This document shows, piece after piece, positions 33,618 through 42,092 of a stretch of DNA of 46,722 bases. The notes beneath the pieces were generated by a model. The model made no database searches and was not told the origin of the DNA. It saw only the letters and a list, made by a program, of their open reading frames with translations. Source of the stretch: Candidatus Levybacteria bacterium RIFCSPLOWO2_02_FULL_37_18. GTDB lineage: Bacteria > Patescibacteriota > Microgenomatia > Levybacterales > UBA12049. Every line of letters starts with the position of its first letter. Position 1 is the first letter of the stretch. The position numbers and the translations under genes are program-made. The stretch lies in the NCBI GenBank assembly GCA_001784115.1, contig MFPD01000023.1, positions 1 to 46,722 on the forward strand, written 5' to 3'.

Positions 33618-34517
33618 ATGAACAATATTGCCTTGGTAGGTTTAGGAGTTTGGGGGAAAAAACTACTTAGAACTTTCTCAGAGATATGTAGCATAGGATT
33701 TGTTTGTACAACCGGCAAAGATGAAAATATTTCTTGGTTGAAAGATAATCATCCTGGCATTTTGCATACAACAGACTATGAAACACTTCTTGCAAGAGAC
33801 GATATTGATGCTGTTATTATTGCCACGCCAATTAACACTCATTATATGCTTGCGAAAAAAGCACTTAAGGCAAATAAACACATATTTCTCGAAAAACCCT
33901 TAACGAATAATATTTTAGAAGCAGAAGAACTTCTTGATTTATCAAAAAAAAACAAAAAATTGCTTTTTGTGGGGAATGTTTTCTTATATCACAGTGCATT
34001 TCAAGAAATAAAAGACATCTTAAATGGTCAAAAAATTGAATATATCTATGCATCATGGGAAAAATTTGGTTCGTTTGGAGAAGACTTATTATGGAATCTC
34101 CTTCCTCATGATTTAGGGATAATTTTCTTGTTAATGGGATATCCAAGCAAATTTGAGATTATTGAACAGAAAGGTTTTATTACAGATATTGATATTCTTG
34201 TTTTACGTTTAAAATATGAAGATGGAAGGAGTTGTCTTTTGCAATATAATAGAATAGCTGATAAAAAAAATAAAAGATTGACCATAATTACCGATACGAT
34301 GAGTTTTGCTTGGAGCAACAATGACCTTTTTACCATAACTAAAGAAAATTTACAAAACACGCTTACTCATTCAAGTGATAAAGATCCTTTAGTGCTGGAA
34401 GCTCAAGAATTTTTGTCTTTACTTGAAAAAAAAGAATATAGAAATGATCTTTCTAATCTAGACCTTGATGTTGTAAGATTGCTTTCTGCTATTAATAATA
34501 GTTTAACTAAAGAATAA
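33618..34517 (+). CDS. Gfo/Idh/MocA family oxidoreductase
   Basis: 299 residues, shorter than the typical 330-350. The Rossmann loop VGLGVWGKKLL, DAVIIATPINTHYML and FLEKPLTNNILEAEELL are all present, with the conserved His in LLPHDLGI. The C-terminal domain is reduced. A single-gene unit converging on hddC. It is related to the gene at 25642 but clearly not a recent copy. It may work with the divergent FAD oxidoreductase on the same sugar. Confidence 0.8.
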   Translation: MNNIALVGLGVWGKKLLRTFSEICSIGFVCTTGKDENISWLKDNHPGILHTTDYETLLARDDIDAVIIATPINTHYMLAKKALKANKHIFLEKPLTNNILEAEELLDLSKKNKKLLFVGNVFLYHSAFQEIKDILNGQKIEYIYASWEKFGSFGEDLLWNLLPHDLGIIFLLMGYPSKFEIIEQKGFITDIDILVLRLKYEDGRSCLLQYNRIADKKNKRLTIITDTMSFAWSNNDLFTITKENLQNTLTHSSDKDPLVLEAQEFLSLLEKKEYRNDLSNLDLDVVRLLSAINNSLTKE

Positions 34518-34532
34518 CTATGGAAGAACCAT

Positions 34533-35243
34533 TTACATCTGATATTGAGCAAAGAATTGCTCAGCTTGTTCGTAATTCTCAGGCGTTCCTATGTCTATGA
34601 AATTGTTATTATCCCTATATCCATAAAATCCTTTACCAATCCAAATAGGGAATACCTCATGTTCTAAGGATAGTTTTTTTTCTTGAAGCAGTTGTTCAAT
34701 TAGCTTTTTTTTAATTAAATAAATTCCTGCATTAATCAATCCTGTTCCAGCTTTTTTTTCTTGAAATCCAATAATACCATTATCACTTCCAAGTTCAACT
34801 TTTCCAAAACTACTTGTGTCTAAAACCGAAGCAAGAACTATGCTTGCATTGGAATATTCTTCTCTATGAAACTTATAAAATTTTTCAAAATCCACAACGC
34901 AGAAAGAATCTCCATTCATAACTAATATTGTTTCGGAATTTAAGAGCGGGAGAGCATTTCTCAGGCTACCTGCTGTGCCTAAAGGTTTTTGTTCTTGTGA
35001 GTAAAATAGACGAAGATTTTTATACTTCTTCCCGAATGTTTTCTCAATCTGATCACTTAAGTATCCTGTACAAAGAACGATGTTTTTAAAATTAGCTTGA
35101 TTTAGTTGGTGTAGTAAATATTCTAAAAAAGGATGATCTTTAACTTCTGCTAAAACCTTAGGCTTTTGGTCTACCACTGATCGAAGTCTGGTTCCATGTC
35201 CTCCTGCTAAAATTGCTACAGTAATTTCTGAAAGATTAGTCAT
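34533..35243 (-). CDS. hddC: D-glycero-alpha-D-manno-heptose 1-phosphate guanylyltransferase-like nucleotidyltransferase
   Basis: 236 residues from ATG 35243, which overlaps the previous stop by 8 bases; an ATG at 35273 would overlap by 38. Signature ILAGGHGTRLR (11-21), KPKVLAEVKDHPFLEYLL, GTAGSLRNAL and the metal Asp in VMNGDSF are present, with FIDIGTPENY at the end. Together with gmhA and hddA this fits HddC, which activates heptose 1-phosphate with GTP. A hexose nucleotidyltransferase is the alternative. It is the last gene of the long minus-strand operon. Confidence 0.8.
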   Translation of the reverse strand: MTNLSEITVAILAGGHGTRLRSVVDQKPKVLAEVKDHPFLEYLLHQLNQANFKNIVLCTGYLSDQIEKTFGKKYKNLRLFYSQEQKPLGTAGSLRNALPLLNSETILVMNGDSFCVVDFEKFYKFHREEYSNASIVLASVLDTSSFGKVELGSDNGIIGFQEKKAGTGLINAGIYLIKKKLIEQLLQEKKLSLEHEVFPIWIGKGFYGYRDNNNFIDIGTPENYEQAEQFFAQYQM

Positions 35244-36207
35244 TTCTATATATTGATGTTTTATACCAATCAACTGTTTTTTTTATTCCTATTTCAATGG
35301 AAGTTTTAGGCGAAAAACCTAAAATATTCCTGGCCTTGTCAATATTAATCAATCTGATGGGGATCATTGTTGGTTTTAAACTGTTAAAAACAATTTTTGG
35401 GTTTTTATAATTTTCTACCCTTAGAATTGTTTGTAGAACATACCGAATAGCAGTTGGTTTTCCAGAAGCTATGTTAACTGGATCAAAAGTATTTATTTTT
35501 TCCATTGCCAGTAATAATCCATCCACTAAATCCTCAGCATATATAAAATCTTTGATATCATTTCCATCTCCCCATACTTCTAGTGGTGTTTGTTTTTCTA
35601 TGACTTTTTTAATAAGAGCAGGAATTACATGGGAGCTTTCTAAATCAAAGTGATCATACGGGCCATAAATATTGCCTGGTCTTACTACAATTGTCGTCAT
35701 AGGATTTTTAATTTTAGTTGAGTACATTTCACACATTTTTTCAGTAAAAAGCTTCATCCATCCAACAGGGAAATATTTCTCATAGAGAGTGTAATTTACG
35801 TCATCTTCATCAACTGCATAATCGGTTAAAGGATAAACAGTATTGCTGGAGATAAATAGAAATTTTTTGACATTTGCTTTATGAGCTGCCTCAAGCATTA
35901 AAGAGTTCATGATTACATTCGGGGTTACATGAGCTAGGGGAGTTTTTTCGATTACCGCTGCTCCCGATGTATTGGCAGCGCACATAAATACATGGTCAAT
36001 TCCCCTAACTACTCTTTTACAATCAGCTGGTTTAGTCAAGTCGGCTTTTACAAATTCAACTTTTAAATCTTTAATTTGAGAAGGTTTTTTATGAATGGTT
36101 GCTCGAACTGTTGCTCCTTTTTCAAGCAATTTTAATAGTAAGTTAGTACCTATAAAGCCAGCACCTCCAGTTACCAATACTTTTTTACTTTCGAAAAATT
36201 GATTCAT
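35236..36207 (-). CDS. WcaG-like SDR lacking the catalytic Tyr
   Basis: 323 residues from ATG 36207, which overlaps the upstream stop by one base (TAATG); an earlier ATG (36264) lies deep in the previous gene. The NAD loop is VTGGAGFIGTN (12-22), with FISSNTVYP, VRPGNIYGPYDHFD and VWGDGNDIKDFIYAEDLVDG. Lys152 of the usual Tyr-x3-Lys motif is in VGWMKLF, but Val148 stands where the Tyr should be. It is one of three such proteins in this locus. A reductase, epimerase or decarboxylase role on a GDP-heptose derivative is inferred from context only. Confidence 0.72.
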   Translation of the reverse strand: MNQFFESKKVLVTGGAGFIGTNLLLKLLEKGATVRATIHKKPSQIKDLKVEFVKADLTKPADCKRVVRGIDHVFMCAANTSGAAVIEKTPLAHVTPNVIMNSLMLEAAHKANVKKFLFISSNTVYPLTDYAVDEDDVNYTLYEKYFPVGWMKLFTEKMCEMYSTKIKNPMTTIVVRPGNIYGPYDHFDLESSHVIPALIKKVIEKQTPLEVWGDGNDIKDFIYAEDLVDGLLLAMEKINTFDPVNIASGKPTAIRYVLQTILRVENYKNPKIVFNSLKPTMIPIRLINIDKARNILGFSPKTSIEIGIKKTVDWYKTSIYRND

Positions 36208-36761
36208 TACACTCTTTTGCCTAGTTTGTCTCTTGGTGAAAGTATCGGATTTTTTACTGGCCATCTAATTTTAAACTTGGGATCGTCCCATTTAATCGTA
36301 AATTGGCTCTCTGGATGATAGTATGAAGATTGTTTGTAATGGTATATATCATATTCAGACAAGACTAGATGTCCATTGCCATACATTGGTGGAATTAAAA
36401 CTTGAAATCTATTTTTGTCAGATAAAGTAAATGCTTCCCATTTACCGTAATCTTTAGATTTTGGGTTGTTATTTAATGCAACTAGATAAAATTTCCCAAA
36501 TAAACACTGGACCAGTTTCCAGGTTTTTGCATCCCCATGTATTCCTTTTAAAACCCCCCGTCTACCAGTTGAGATATCGTCTTCAACAAAATGTAAATTT
36601 GAAGCTTCTTTTTGATACATAGTTCCTCTTAAATTCTTTGCAATTTCTTGCATGTACTTTTTTTCATTAAATATCTCAACATACTCTCCCCGAAAATCTT
36701 CAAAAGGCTCGGGCGAAATTCGTAAAACACCTTCTAATGTTGTTTTAGAGATTTTAATCAT
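36207..36761 (-). CDS. RmlC-like NDP-4-keto-sugar 3,5-epimerase
   Basis: 184 residues, the normal size for RmlC. The N-terminal PFEDFRGEYVEIFNEKKY (19-36), the basic site GVLKGIHGDAKTWKLVQ with His75, GNGHLVLSEYDIYHYK, the catalytic-type Tyr in KQSSYYHPESQ and IKWDDPKFKIRWP are the standard blocks. Beside gmhA/hddA/hddC it resembles the C3/C5 epimerases (such as DdahB of Campylobacter) that act on GDP-6-deoxy-4-keto-heptose, rather than a dTDP-rhamnose enzyme. That substrate is inferred from context. Confidence 0.8.
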   Translation of the reverse strand: MIKISKTTLEGVLRISPEPFEDFRGEYVEIFNEKKYMQEIAKNLRGTMYQKEASNLHFVEDDISTGRRGVLKGIHGDAKTWKLVQCLFGKFYLVALNNNPKSKDYGKWEAFTLSDKNRFQVLIPPMYGNGHLVLSEYDIYHYKQSSYYHPESQFTIKWDDPKFKIRWPVKNPILSPRDKLGKRV

Positions 36762-36764
36762 TTT

Positions 36765-37526
36765 TTATTCAACTACAAAATATGACGTGCGGGAAGTGAA
36801 CCTATGTCTTTTAAGATGAATATTATTCAACCCAAAAACCTCATCTAAAGCCATGGTTTCTCCTGGAGAATCAGGATCATTGAGTTCATCAAAACACAAA
36901 ATACTCCCCTTTACTAAATGCGGCTTAATGGTTTGCAGACATTTTTTTGTAGGTTTATAAATATCAAAATCAAAAAAAGCCAAAGCCACAATTGTTTCCG
37001 GGTGTTCTTTGAAATATGTAATAATTTCTAAATTAGCGTCGCCTTTTATTAGTTCATATTTTTTAATATGCGAAAGCGGATTTTCTTGTTCATGATACTC
37101 CATAATTTCTGCTAAATATTCGTAGTAATCTTTAGTTAAGATTAAGTTGCCTTTTTGCATCATCTCTGACTTTCCATCTTCAAGGCTTACTTCCGGAAAA
37201 CCCGTAAAGGTGTCAAATCCGACAATTTTTCTGTGTCTATTAAATGGATCATAAATTCCTCGGAGTGCTGAAAAAAGTGCTACATTCTGTCCCCATCTTG
37301 TACCAAACTCAAAAACAGCTCCGGGGACATCCACAATTAGTTTAAAAATATGATCCATAAAAAGTATACGGGATAAATTTTTAGAATTTATAAAAAGACC
37401 TAAATTAGGCATTAATTGATCATCAGGAATAGGACAATTTTTAAAAAGCTCAACAATTTTTTGCCGGATTTTTGTTTCTTTATCACTTTCGTATGCTTTA
37501 ATTTTAGTTAAATCCTTCTTTGTCAT
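36765..37526 (-). CDS. TylF/MycF-like O-methyltransferase
   Basis: 253 residues. The SAM-binding site begins with VFEFGTRWGQNVALFSALRG (residues near 90-110), followed by IVGFDTFTGFPE, and the metal-binding acids lie in ALAFFDFDIYKPT and ILCFDELNDPDSPGE. This is the layout of macrocin-type sugar O-methyltransferases, which are metal-dependent. It lies between the aldo/keto reductases and the RmlC-like gene with 3-base gaps, so an O-methyl group on the heptose is likely. Confidence 0.78.
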   Translation of the reverse strand: MTKKDLTKIKAYESDKETKIRQKIVELFKNCPIPDDQLMPNLGLFINSKNLSRILFMDHIFKLIVDVPGAVFEFGTRWGQNVALFSALRGIYDPFNRHRKIVGFDTFTGFPEVSLEDGKSEMMQKGNLILTKDYYEYLAEIMEYHEQENPLSHIKKYELIKGDANLEIITYFKEHPETIVALAFFDFDIYKPTKKCLQTIKPHLVKGSILCFDELNDPDSPGETMALDEVFGLNNIHLKRHRFTSRTSYFVVE

Positions 37527-37529
37527 TTT

Positions 37530-38636
37530 TTAATCCTCAACTATAGCCGGAATGGGTTTTTTACCATTGAAAGCTATAACCCATGCCCAGTACCGTATTC
37601 TACCATTTATTAATTCATATTCAAAGATTCTATCTTTTTTTTGTACCGTCCTTATCCTAACCGGTTTCAAAAAATCTCCTTTTTGTATATCTTTCGAAAG
37701 CATCGCGGGAGATGGAAAGAAGTTTAGCTTATTACTTAGTGCTTCTTCGACTGTTTTGTAAGCAGCATGGTCAGTAATAGATACAACCCTAATTTTTCCG
37801 GTATCTATGTTTATTACTTTACTAGTAAATGTTTTTGCAAGAAGATCAATATCACTTTTTTCCAGCACAAACTCAGTAGACTTTGCGTTTCCCTCTAAAT
37901 GAATGATGTTAGTTGTTGCAGGTATGGCAACAACAGATGGATGAGAAATTAAAAAGTTTAATATTATTTGGGAGGCAGTCCTATCATATTTTTTAGACAG
38001 ATTTAAAAATATCTTTGAGTATTTTTCTGTTTTTAAAATAGTACCTGAATTTAGGGGCGTATAGGCGATAGTAGTAATTTTATTTTTTTCGCAGTAGGGA
38101 AGTAGATCGTATTCTATTGTCCGCTCAAGCAAATTATATTCTATTTCCAAAGAGACAATTGGTAATGTAGATGCTTTTTGGATATCTTTTAGAAGTCTTT
38201 GAGAGAAATTACAAACACCGATATGTCTTATCTTTCCAGCTTTAATTAATTTTTCTAAAGCTTTTAGTGTTTCTTCAATAGGAACAATGGGATTTGGCCA
38301 ATGGATTTGATAGAGATCGATATAATCAGTTTGTAATCTTTTTAAACTGCCTTCTGCAGTTTTTAAAACATCTTTGTAACTAGAATGTTCGGAAGAGAAC
38401 TTGGTTGCTATGACAACCTTATCTCGCATTCTCTTGAAAGCTTTTCCTACTAGTATTTCAGAGTAGCCATTATGATAAACTTCTGCAGTGTCAAAAAAAT
38501 TTATGCTCTTATCTAAGGCCTTTTGCATAAGATACATTAATTTTTTTTCGTCTTTTTGAATATTAGCAACAAAATTAGTTCCCAAACCGATACTGCTTAT
38601 TTTAATTTTACTTTTACCTAAATTCTTATACTTCAT
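37530..38636 (-). CDS. Aldo/keto reductase with C-terminal ParB-like domain
   Basis: 368 residues. The N-terminal two thirds form a TIM-barrel aldo/keto reductase with the full tetrad Asp49, Tyr54, Lys79 and His112 (FDTAEVY, ATKF, QIHW), using NADPH to reduce a carbonyl. The last about 50 residues are not part of the barrel. They read FLKPVRIR, then YELINGRIRYWAW (340-352) and KKPIPAIV, which follows the ParB/Srx-type pattern (xxPIxVR...YELIxGxRRxxAw...IPAIV). The link is by eye. The next gene upstream repeats the same layout. The fusion suggests nucleotide-dependent activity or regulation, which is inference. Confidence 0.75.
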   Translation of the reverse strand: MKYKNLGKSKIKISSIGLGTNFVANIQKDEKKLMYLMQKALDKSINFFDTAEVYHNGYSEILVGKAFKRMRDKVVIATKFSSEHSSYKDVLKTAEGSLKRLQTDYIDLYQIHWPNPIVPIEETLKALEKLIKAGKIRHIGVCNFSQRLLKDIQKASTLPIVSLEIEYNLLERTIEYDLLPYCEKNKITTIAYTPLNSGTILKTEKYSKIFLNLSKKYDRTASQIILNFLISHPSVVAIPATTNIIHLEGNAKSTEFVLEKSDIDLLAKTFTSKVINIDTGKIRVVSITDHAAYKTVEEALSNKLNFFPSPAMLSKDIQKGDFLKPVRIRTVQKKDRIFEYELINGRIRYWAWVIAFNGKKPIPAIVED

Positions 38637-38638
38637 CT

Positions 38639-39748
38639 TTAAAATACAATTGACGGGATTGGTTTTGAAAAATCATATAAGATCCTCCAGGCTAGGTATT
38701 TTTTTAGTTCTCCATAAAAGTCATAGCTATCCAAATAATAATAATCATTCTTTTCTAATAACTTCAGCGGTTTGAAGTAATTATATTTAACAAAAGTTTG
38801 AGCAATTGTTAGGGGAGAAGGAATTAAATTATTTTGATTTTTAAAAATCTCAAAGTTATTAAACTTCTTAAATTGCTGTGGTATTTTAATTTTTTCCATG
38901 GGTATAGTTTGAACTTTATACTGAAACAACTTATAAAATTGTTGACGTTGTTTTGCTGTCAAATTAAAATCAAAAGAGCCTACATTAGTTTTTAAATGTT
39001 CGATGTTATCAGTTCTTGAAAGGAGTATGATACTTTCTAAAGAAGTAAAATATCTAATTAAGATTTGCGATAATGTTTTGTTATATTCCTTCTGTAGGTC
39101 ATCTAAAAATGCTTGCTGTTTTTTAGTGAAATTTAAGTTTAAATGATTTAATACACCATACCCAATAATAGATATTTTATTTTCTTGATAATAATGTAAG
39201 TTTTTCAGAGCTTCATATTGGTTAAAAAGATTAATCTCAATGTGATTGGAAGATATTTTAATTTTTTTTAAGTATTTACTTGTTTGAGCAACCATAGAAA
39301 TGGAAAAGTTGCAAACACCTATAGCTCTAATATATCCTGCTAAAACAAGTTCTTCTAGGATTGTAAAAGTTTCCTCAAGTTCTACGAAAGGATTTATCCA
39401 GTGAATTTGATAGAGATCAATGTAATCAGTTCCTAATCTTTTAATGCTTTCTTTAATGGATCTTTTCAAGCCAAAATGAGTGCAATTGTCCGGGTTTACT
39501 TTACTTGATATTACAATCTGTTCCCTTTTTTTCTTAAATGTCTCTCCTAAAATAAATTCAGCATATCCTTCTCCGTAAAGCTCTGCGGTATCAAATAGAT
39601 TGATACCCCTTTCTAAGGCGAATTGATAGATTTTTTGCCGATTATGAGTTTTATCGGGGTTGTTATTTTGAAAATTGCCTATACCATTTGTTCCAAGCCC
39701 AAGTGTTGAGACTCTAATATTAGAAGAACCTAAATTTTTATAAATCAT
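38639..39748 (-). CDS. Aldo/keto reductase with degenerate C-terminal ParB-like tail, paralog
   Basis: 369 residues from ATG 39748, in ATGA overlap with the upstream gene. The tetrad is Asp53, Tyr58, Lys83 and His116 (FDTAELY, SSKV, QIHW). The tail keeps IPSPLTIAQTF, YFKPLKLL, LKKYLAWRILYDFSKPIPSIV but has lost the GR-x-R core, so its ParB-like part looks degenerate. It is a paralog of the following gene, in the same order of domains, and probably acts on the same or a related sugar intermediate. Confidence 0.72.
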   Translation of the reverse strand: MIYKNLGSSNIRVSTLGLGTNGIGNFQNNNPDKTHNRQKIYQFALERGINLFDTAELYGEGYAEFILGETFKKKREQIVISSKVNPDNCTHFGLKRSIKESIKRLGTDYIDLYQIHWINPFVELEETFTILEELVLAGYIRAIGVCNFSISMVAQTSKYLKKIKISSNHIEINLFNQYEALKNLHYYQENKISIIGYGVLNHLNLNFTKKQQAFLDDLQKEYNKTLSQILIRYFTSLESIILLSRTDNIEHLKTNVGSFDFNLTAKQRQQFYKLFQYKVQTIPMEKIKIPQQFKKFNNFEIFKNQNNLIPSPLTIAQTFVKYNYFKPLKLLEKNDYYYLDSYDFYGELKKYLAWRILYDFSKPIPSIVF

Positions 39749-40176
39749 TCGATCGATATCTCCCAACCTTTAAAATCATCAGTTTCTACATTTGTCCTTT
39801 TTTTACTTGGTTCAACTTCATCGCTTTGCTCCAGAATTAGATTTTTTATTCTATTTCTAATTCCATTTAATTGATGTGCCATTTTTAGTAAATCATTATA
39901 ATGCTTAGGGTCCTCTTGCATTTTGTCTTTATTATTCCAAATAAATAAATTCATTTGAGCAATAACAATTATCATTCTGATTAACTTGGCAGAAAGCTTT
40001 ATCTGTTTTTGGGAGATTAGCATATCAATATCATAAGAAATTTTTTTAATTTCCAAAGCATAACTTTGTTTGTTATCTAATTTAATTTCTTTAATCTGAT
40101 CAATAGATAACGCATCAATTAAATCAGCAAGAGTCGGCAGATATTTACGATCTGTATTAGTTTTTGTTTTTTTCAT
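39745..40176 (-). CDS. Small helical protein of unknown function in sugar cluster
   Basis: 143 residues, not recognised with certainty. It begins with a basic stretch and KYLPTLADLIDALSI, then a helical middle with IKKISYDIDMLISQ, IRMIIVIAQMNLFIWNNKDKM, and LNGIRNRIKNLILEQ, and ends in an acidic tail. No signal peptide or membrane helix, and no Cys. The N-x-x-IW-x-N-x-x-K and LNGIRN pattern recalls DUF4254-like proteins from polysaccharide loci, but only faintly. It overlaps the SDR upstream by 20 bases and the reductase downstream by 4 bases, so it is probably a subunit or accessory of this pathway. Confidence 0.6.
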   Translation of the reverse strand: MKKTKTNTDRKYLPTLADLIDALSIDQIKEIKLDNKQSYALEIKKISYDIDMLISQKQIKLSAKLIRMIIVIAQMNLFIWNNKDKMQEDPKHYNDLLKMAHQLNGIRNRIKNLILEQSDEVEPSKKRTNVETDDFKGWEISIE

Positions 40177-41143
40177 ACCAGTCGGATTTGAGATACTGTT
40201 CTACAGTATTTTTAATACCATCCTCAAGAGAGGTCTTTGCGGCAAATCCAAGTAAGTTTTCTGCTCTTTTCATAGAAAGTACTCGAACAGGGTCACCTGT
40301 TGGTTTACTTGTATCCCAACTAAGTTTTGGTTTGGTAGAGATAGTATTGGCAATAGTTTGGGCAATTTTTTTTATCGTTACCCCAATGCCTGCTCCTAGA
40401 TTAATAGGTACACAAGGTGGGGCTAATTCTTGCGCTAGAAGCATTCCTTCCACAACGTCATCTACAAAGATAAAATCGCGAGTTGCATTACCATCTCCCC
40501 AAATCTTTACGGGATTTTCACCACTTACCATCCTGGCAATTAGAGCCGGAATAACTTGAGCTGTTTTGGGGTTAAAATCATCGTGAGGGCCATACACGTT
40601 TGATGGGCGAACTATTTTAGGAGCTTGCCAATTATATTCAAGCAAATAGCTTTCCGCCTGTACTTCGCCAATTCTTTTTGCAAGCCCCGGAATACGGTCA
40701 TTTTGTTTTGGCTGTCCATCCCAGACACTATCTTCAGTTTTCGGTTTATTCGATTGTGGGTAGGCACAAATACTGCTTACAAAAAGAAAACCTTTTACAT
40801 CATTTTTAAATGCCCCGTCCATTACATTAGTCTGAAAACGAAGCATTGGTACTAAAAAGCTTGCTGCTTTTGTATGTCCTATACCGACAGATCCTTTAAT
40901 TCCCACAAGATTAAAAACTAAATCCTGACCTTTGGTTATCTTCAAACAATTATCAAATTCTGTCAGATCGGTTTGGAAAAATTTAACTTTTTTGCCAAAT
41001 AATTTTTCTGCGTACTCTTTTGATTCCAAAGATGCAATGGTTATTTCACAATCATACTGTAAAAGCTTATTTACCATACAAATTCCAATCATTCCCGTAC
41101 CGCCTGCTACCAAAACTTTTTTTCTTTTATAAAATTTGCTCAT
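40157..41143 (-). CDS. WcaG-like SDR lacking the catalytic Tyr
   Basis: 328 residues. The NAD loop is LVAGGTGMIGICM (11-23), with FVSSICAYPQ, VRPSNVYGPHDDFNPK and IWGDGNATRDFIFVDDVVEG. Lys156 of the usual Tyr-x3-Lys lies in GLAKRIGE, but Pro152 replaces the Tyr. It aligns along its length with the SDR at 31418 (shared FNLxGIKGS, DRxxGxAKRxGExQAES), so the two are duplicates now on opposite strands. The substrate is probably a GDP-heptose derivative. Confidence 0.72.
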   Translation of the reverse strand: MSKFYKRKKVLVAGGTGMIGICMVNKLLQYDCEITIASLESKEYAEKLFGKKVKFFQTDLTEFDNCLKITKGQDLVFNLVGIKGSVGIGHTKAASFLVPMLRFQTNVMDGAFKNDVKGFLFVSSICAYPQSNKPKTEDSVWDGQPKQNDRIPGLAKRIGEVQAESYLLEYNWQAPKIVRPSNVYGPHDDFNPKTAQVIPALIARMVSGENPVKIWGDGNATRDFIFVDDVVEGMLLAQELAPPCVPINLGAGIGVTIKKIAQTIANTISTKPKLSWDTSKPTGDPVRVLSMKRAENLLGFAAKTSLEDGIKNTVEQYLKSDWYEKNKN

Positions 41144-41144
41144 T

Positions 41145-42092
41145 TTAAATTGGTTTCCAAACTATATAAGAGTAACCATCGTGATAAAAAGAACCAAACG
41201 TTCTTCTTATATCAAGAATTTTAATTTTCTTTTTTGCCTGAAGACTTTTTAAATAAGGCAGAAAACCTCTTAAGTAATTTCTCTTATCCAAATATTTTAC
41301 TGCCAAATAATCTAATAAATTATCCTGATTGTAAATTTCGTAAAGTGTCTCCACATTTATACAAGCCTTAGGTTTCTTCTTTAGAAGATAGTTTATAAAA
41401 GGTTTAAAATTTTCTCCCAGTTGTTCAAGAGTACCAATAGTTAAAACACCAGAATCTTTATCAAGCCGATATTTTTCATCTGGATTAAAAAGATCAAAAA
41501 ACTTTGCAGAAATATTTATATTAAGTTTTTCTTTTAAGGTATTAATAATATTTATAGATGATTTTGCCCAATCCAGGCCAACCAATTTCATATTAGGGAA
41601 AATTTCTGATGCTGCTACTAAATTTAACCCTGTTCCTGCGCCAAATTCATACAAAGTATTTATTCCTTTGTAATATTTATTGAAAAGATAATATCTCATC
41701 ACAATTACAAAGTCTGTTTCAAATGAATTGCTTTGAGGATCGATAAAATTATCTTGGAATCTTATGTATTCTCCCTCTTTTACAAATTTAGGAATGAGTT
41801 GATTTAAATCATAACCACTTCGTTTAAATTCCGTTAAATTCTCTTCCCAACCTTTTTCCCAATCATTCAGCCTGTGGGGTCCGGAAGTTTTTAAGTTTTT
41901 TGAATCTAAGGTTTTAATTATCCGCAAAATTGCCCTATCGTATTCTTTGCCTTCGACGATTTGATATTTAGAATTTGCTTTTGATATTACTTGTTTAGCA
42001 AGGGATGGGAAATCATTTTCTTTTGCATTAAAAATTTTAGCAAAAAATTTATAATCTAAATTATATGTATTACATGCTTTTTTCGTATTCAT
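41145..42092 (-). CDS. SAM-dependent methyltransferase-like protein
   Basis: 315 residues. An N-terminal helical region of about 140 residues (GPHRLNDWEKGWEEN) is followed by a class I fold with motif I LYEFGAGTGLN and KLVGLDWAKSS, then SGVLTIGTLEQLGENFKPFINYLL. The C-terminal FGSFYHDGYSYIVWKP is unusual. No Cys-zinc site. It overlaps the transketolase C-subunit gene by 4 bases (ATGA), so it is coupled to it. The long N-terminal part is not a domain I recognise; it may be a sugar-binding or dimerisation region. Confidence 0.7.
   Translation of the reverse strand: MNTKKACNTYNLDYKFFAKIFNAKENDFPSLAKQVISKANSKYQIVEGKEYDRAILRIIKTLDSKNLKTSGPHRLNDWEKGWEENLTEFKRSGYDLNQLIPKFVKEGEYIRFQDNFIDPQSNSFETDFVIVMRYYLFNKYYKGINTLYEFGAGTGLNLVAASEIFPNMKLVGLDWAKSSINIINTLKEKLNINISAKFFDLFNPDEKYRLDKDSGVLTIGTLEQLGENFKPFINYLLKKKPKACINVETLYEIYNQDNLLDYLAVKYLDKRNYLRGFLPYLKSLQAKKKIKILDIRRTFGSFYHDGYSYIVWKPI

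Noticed and set aside
36208-36264. N-terminal extension of the SDR at 36207
   Set aside because: The 19 extra codons lie inside the RmlC-like gene; the TAATG junction at 36207 gives the normal SDR beginning.
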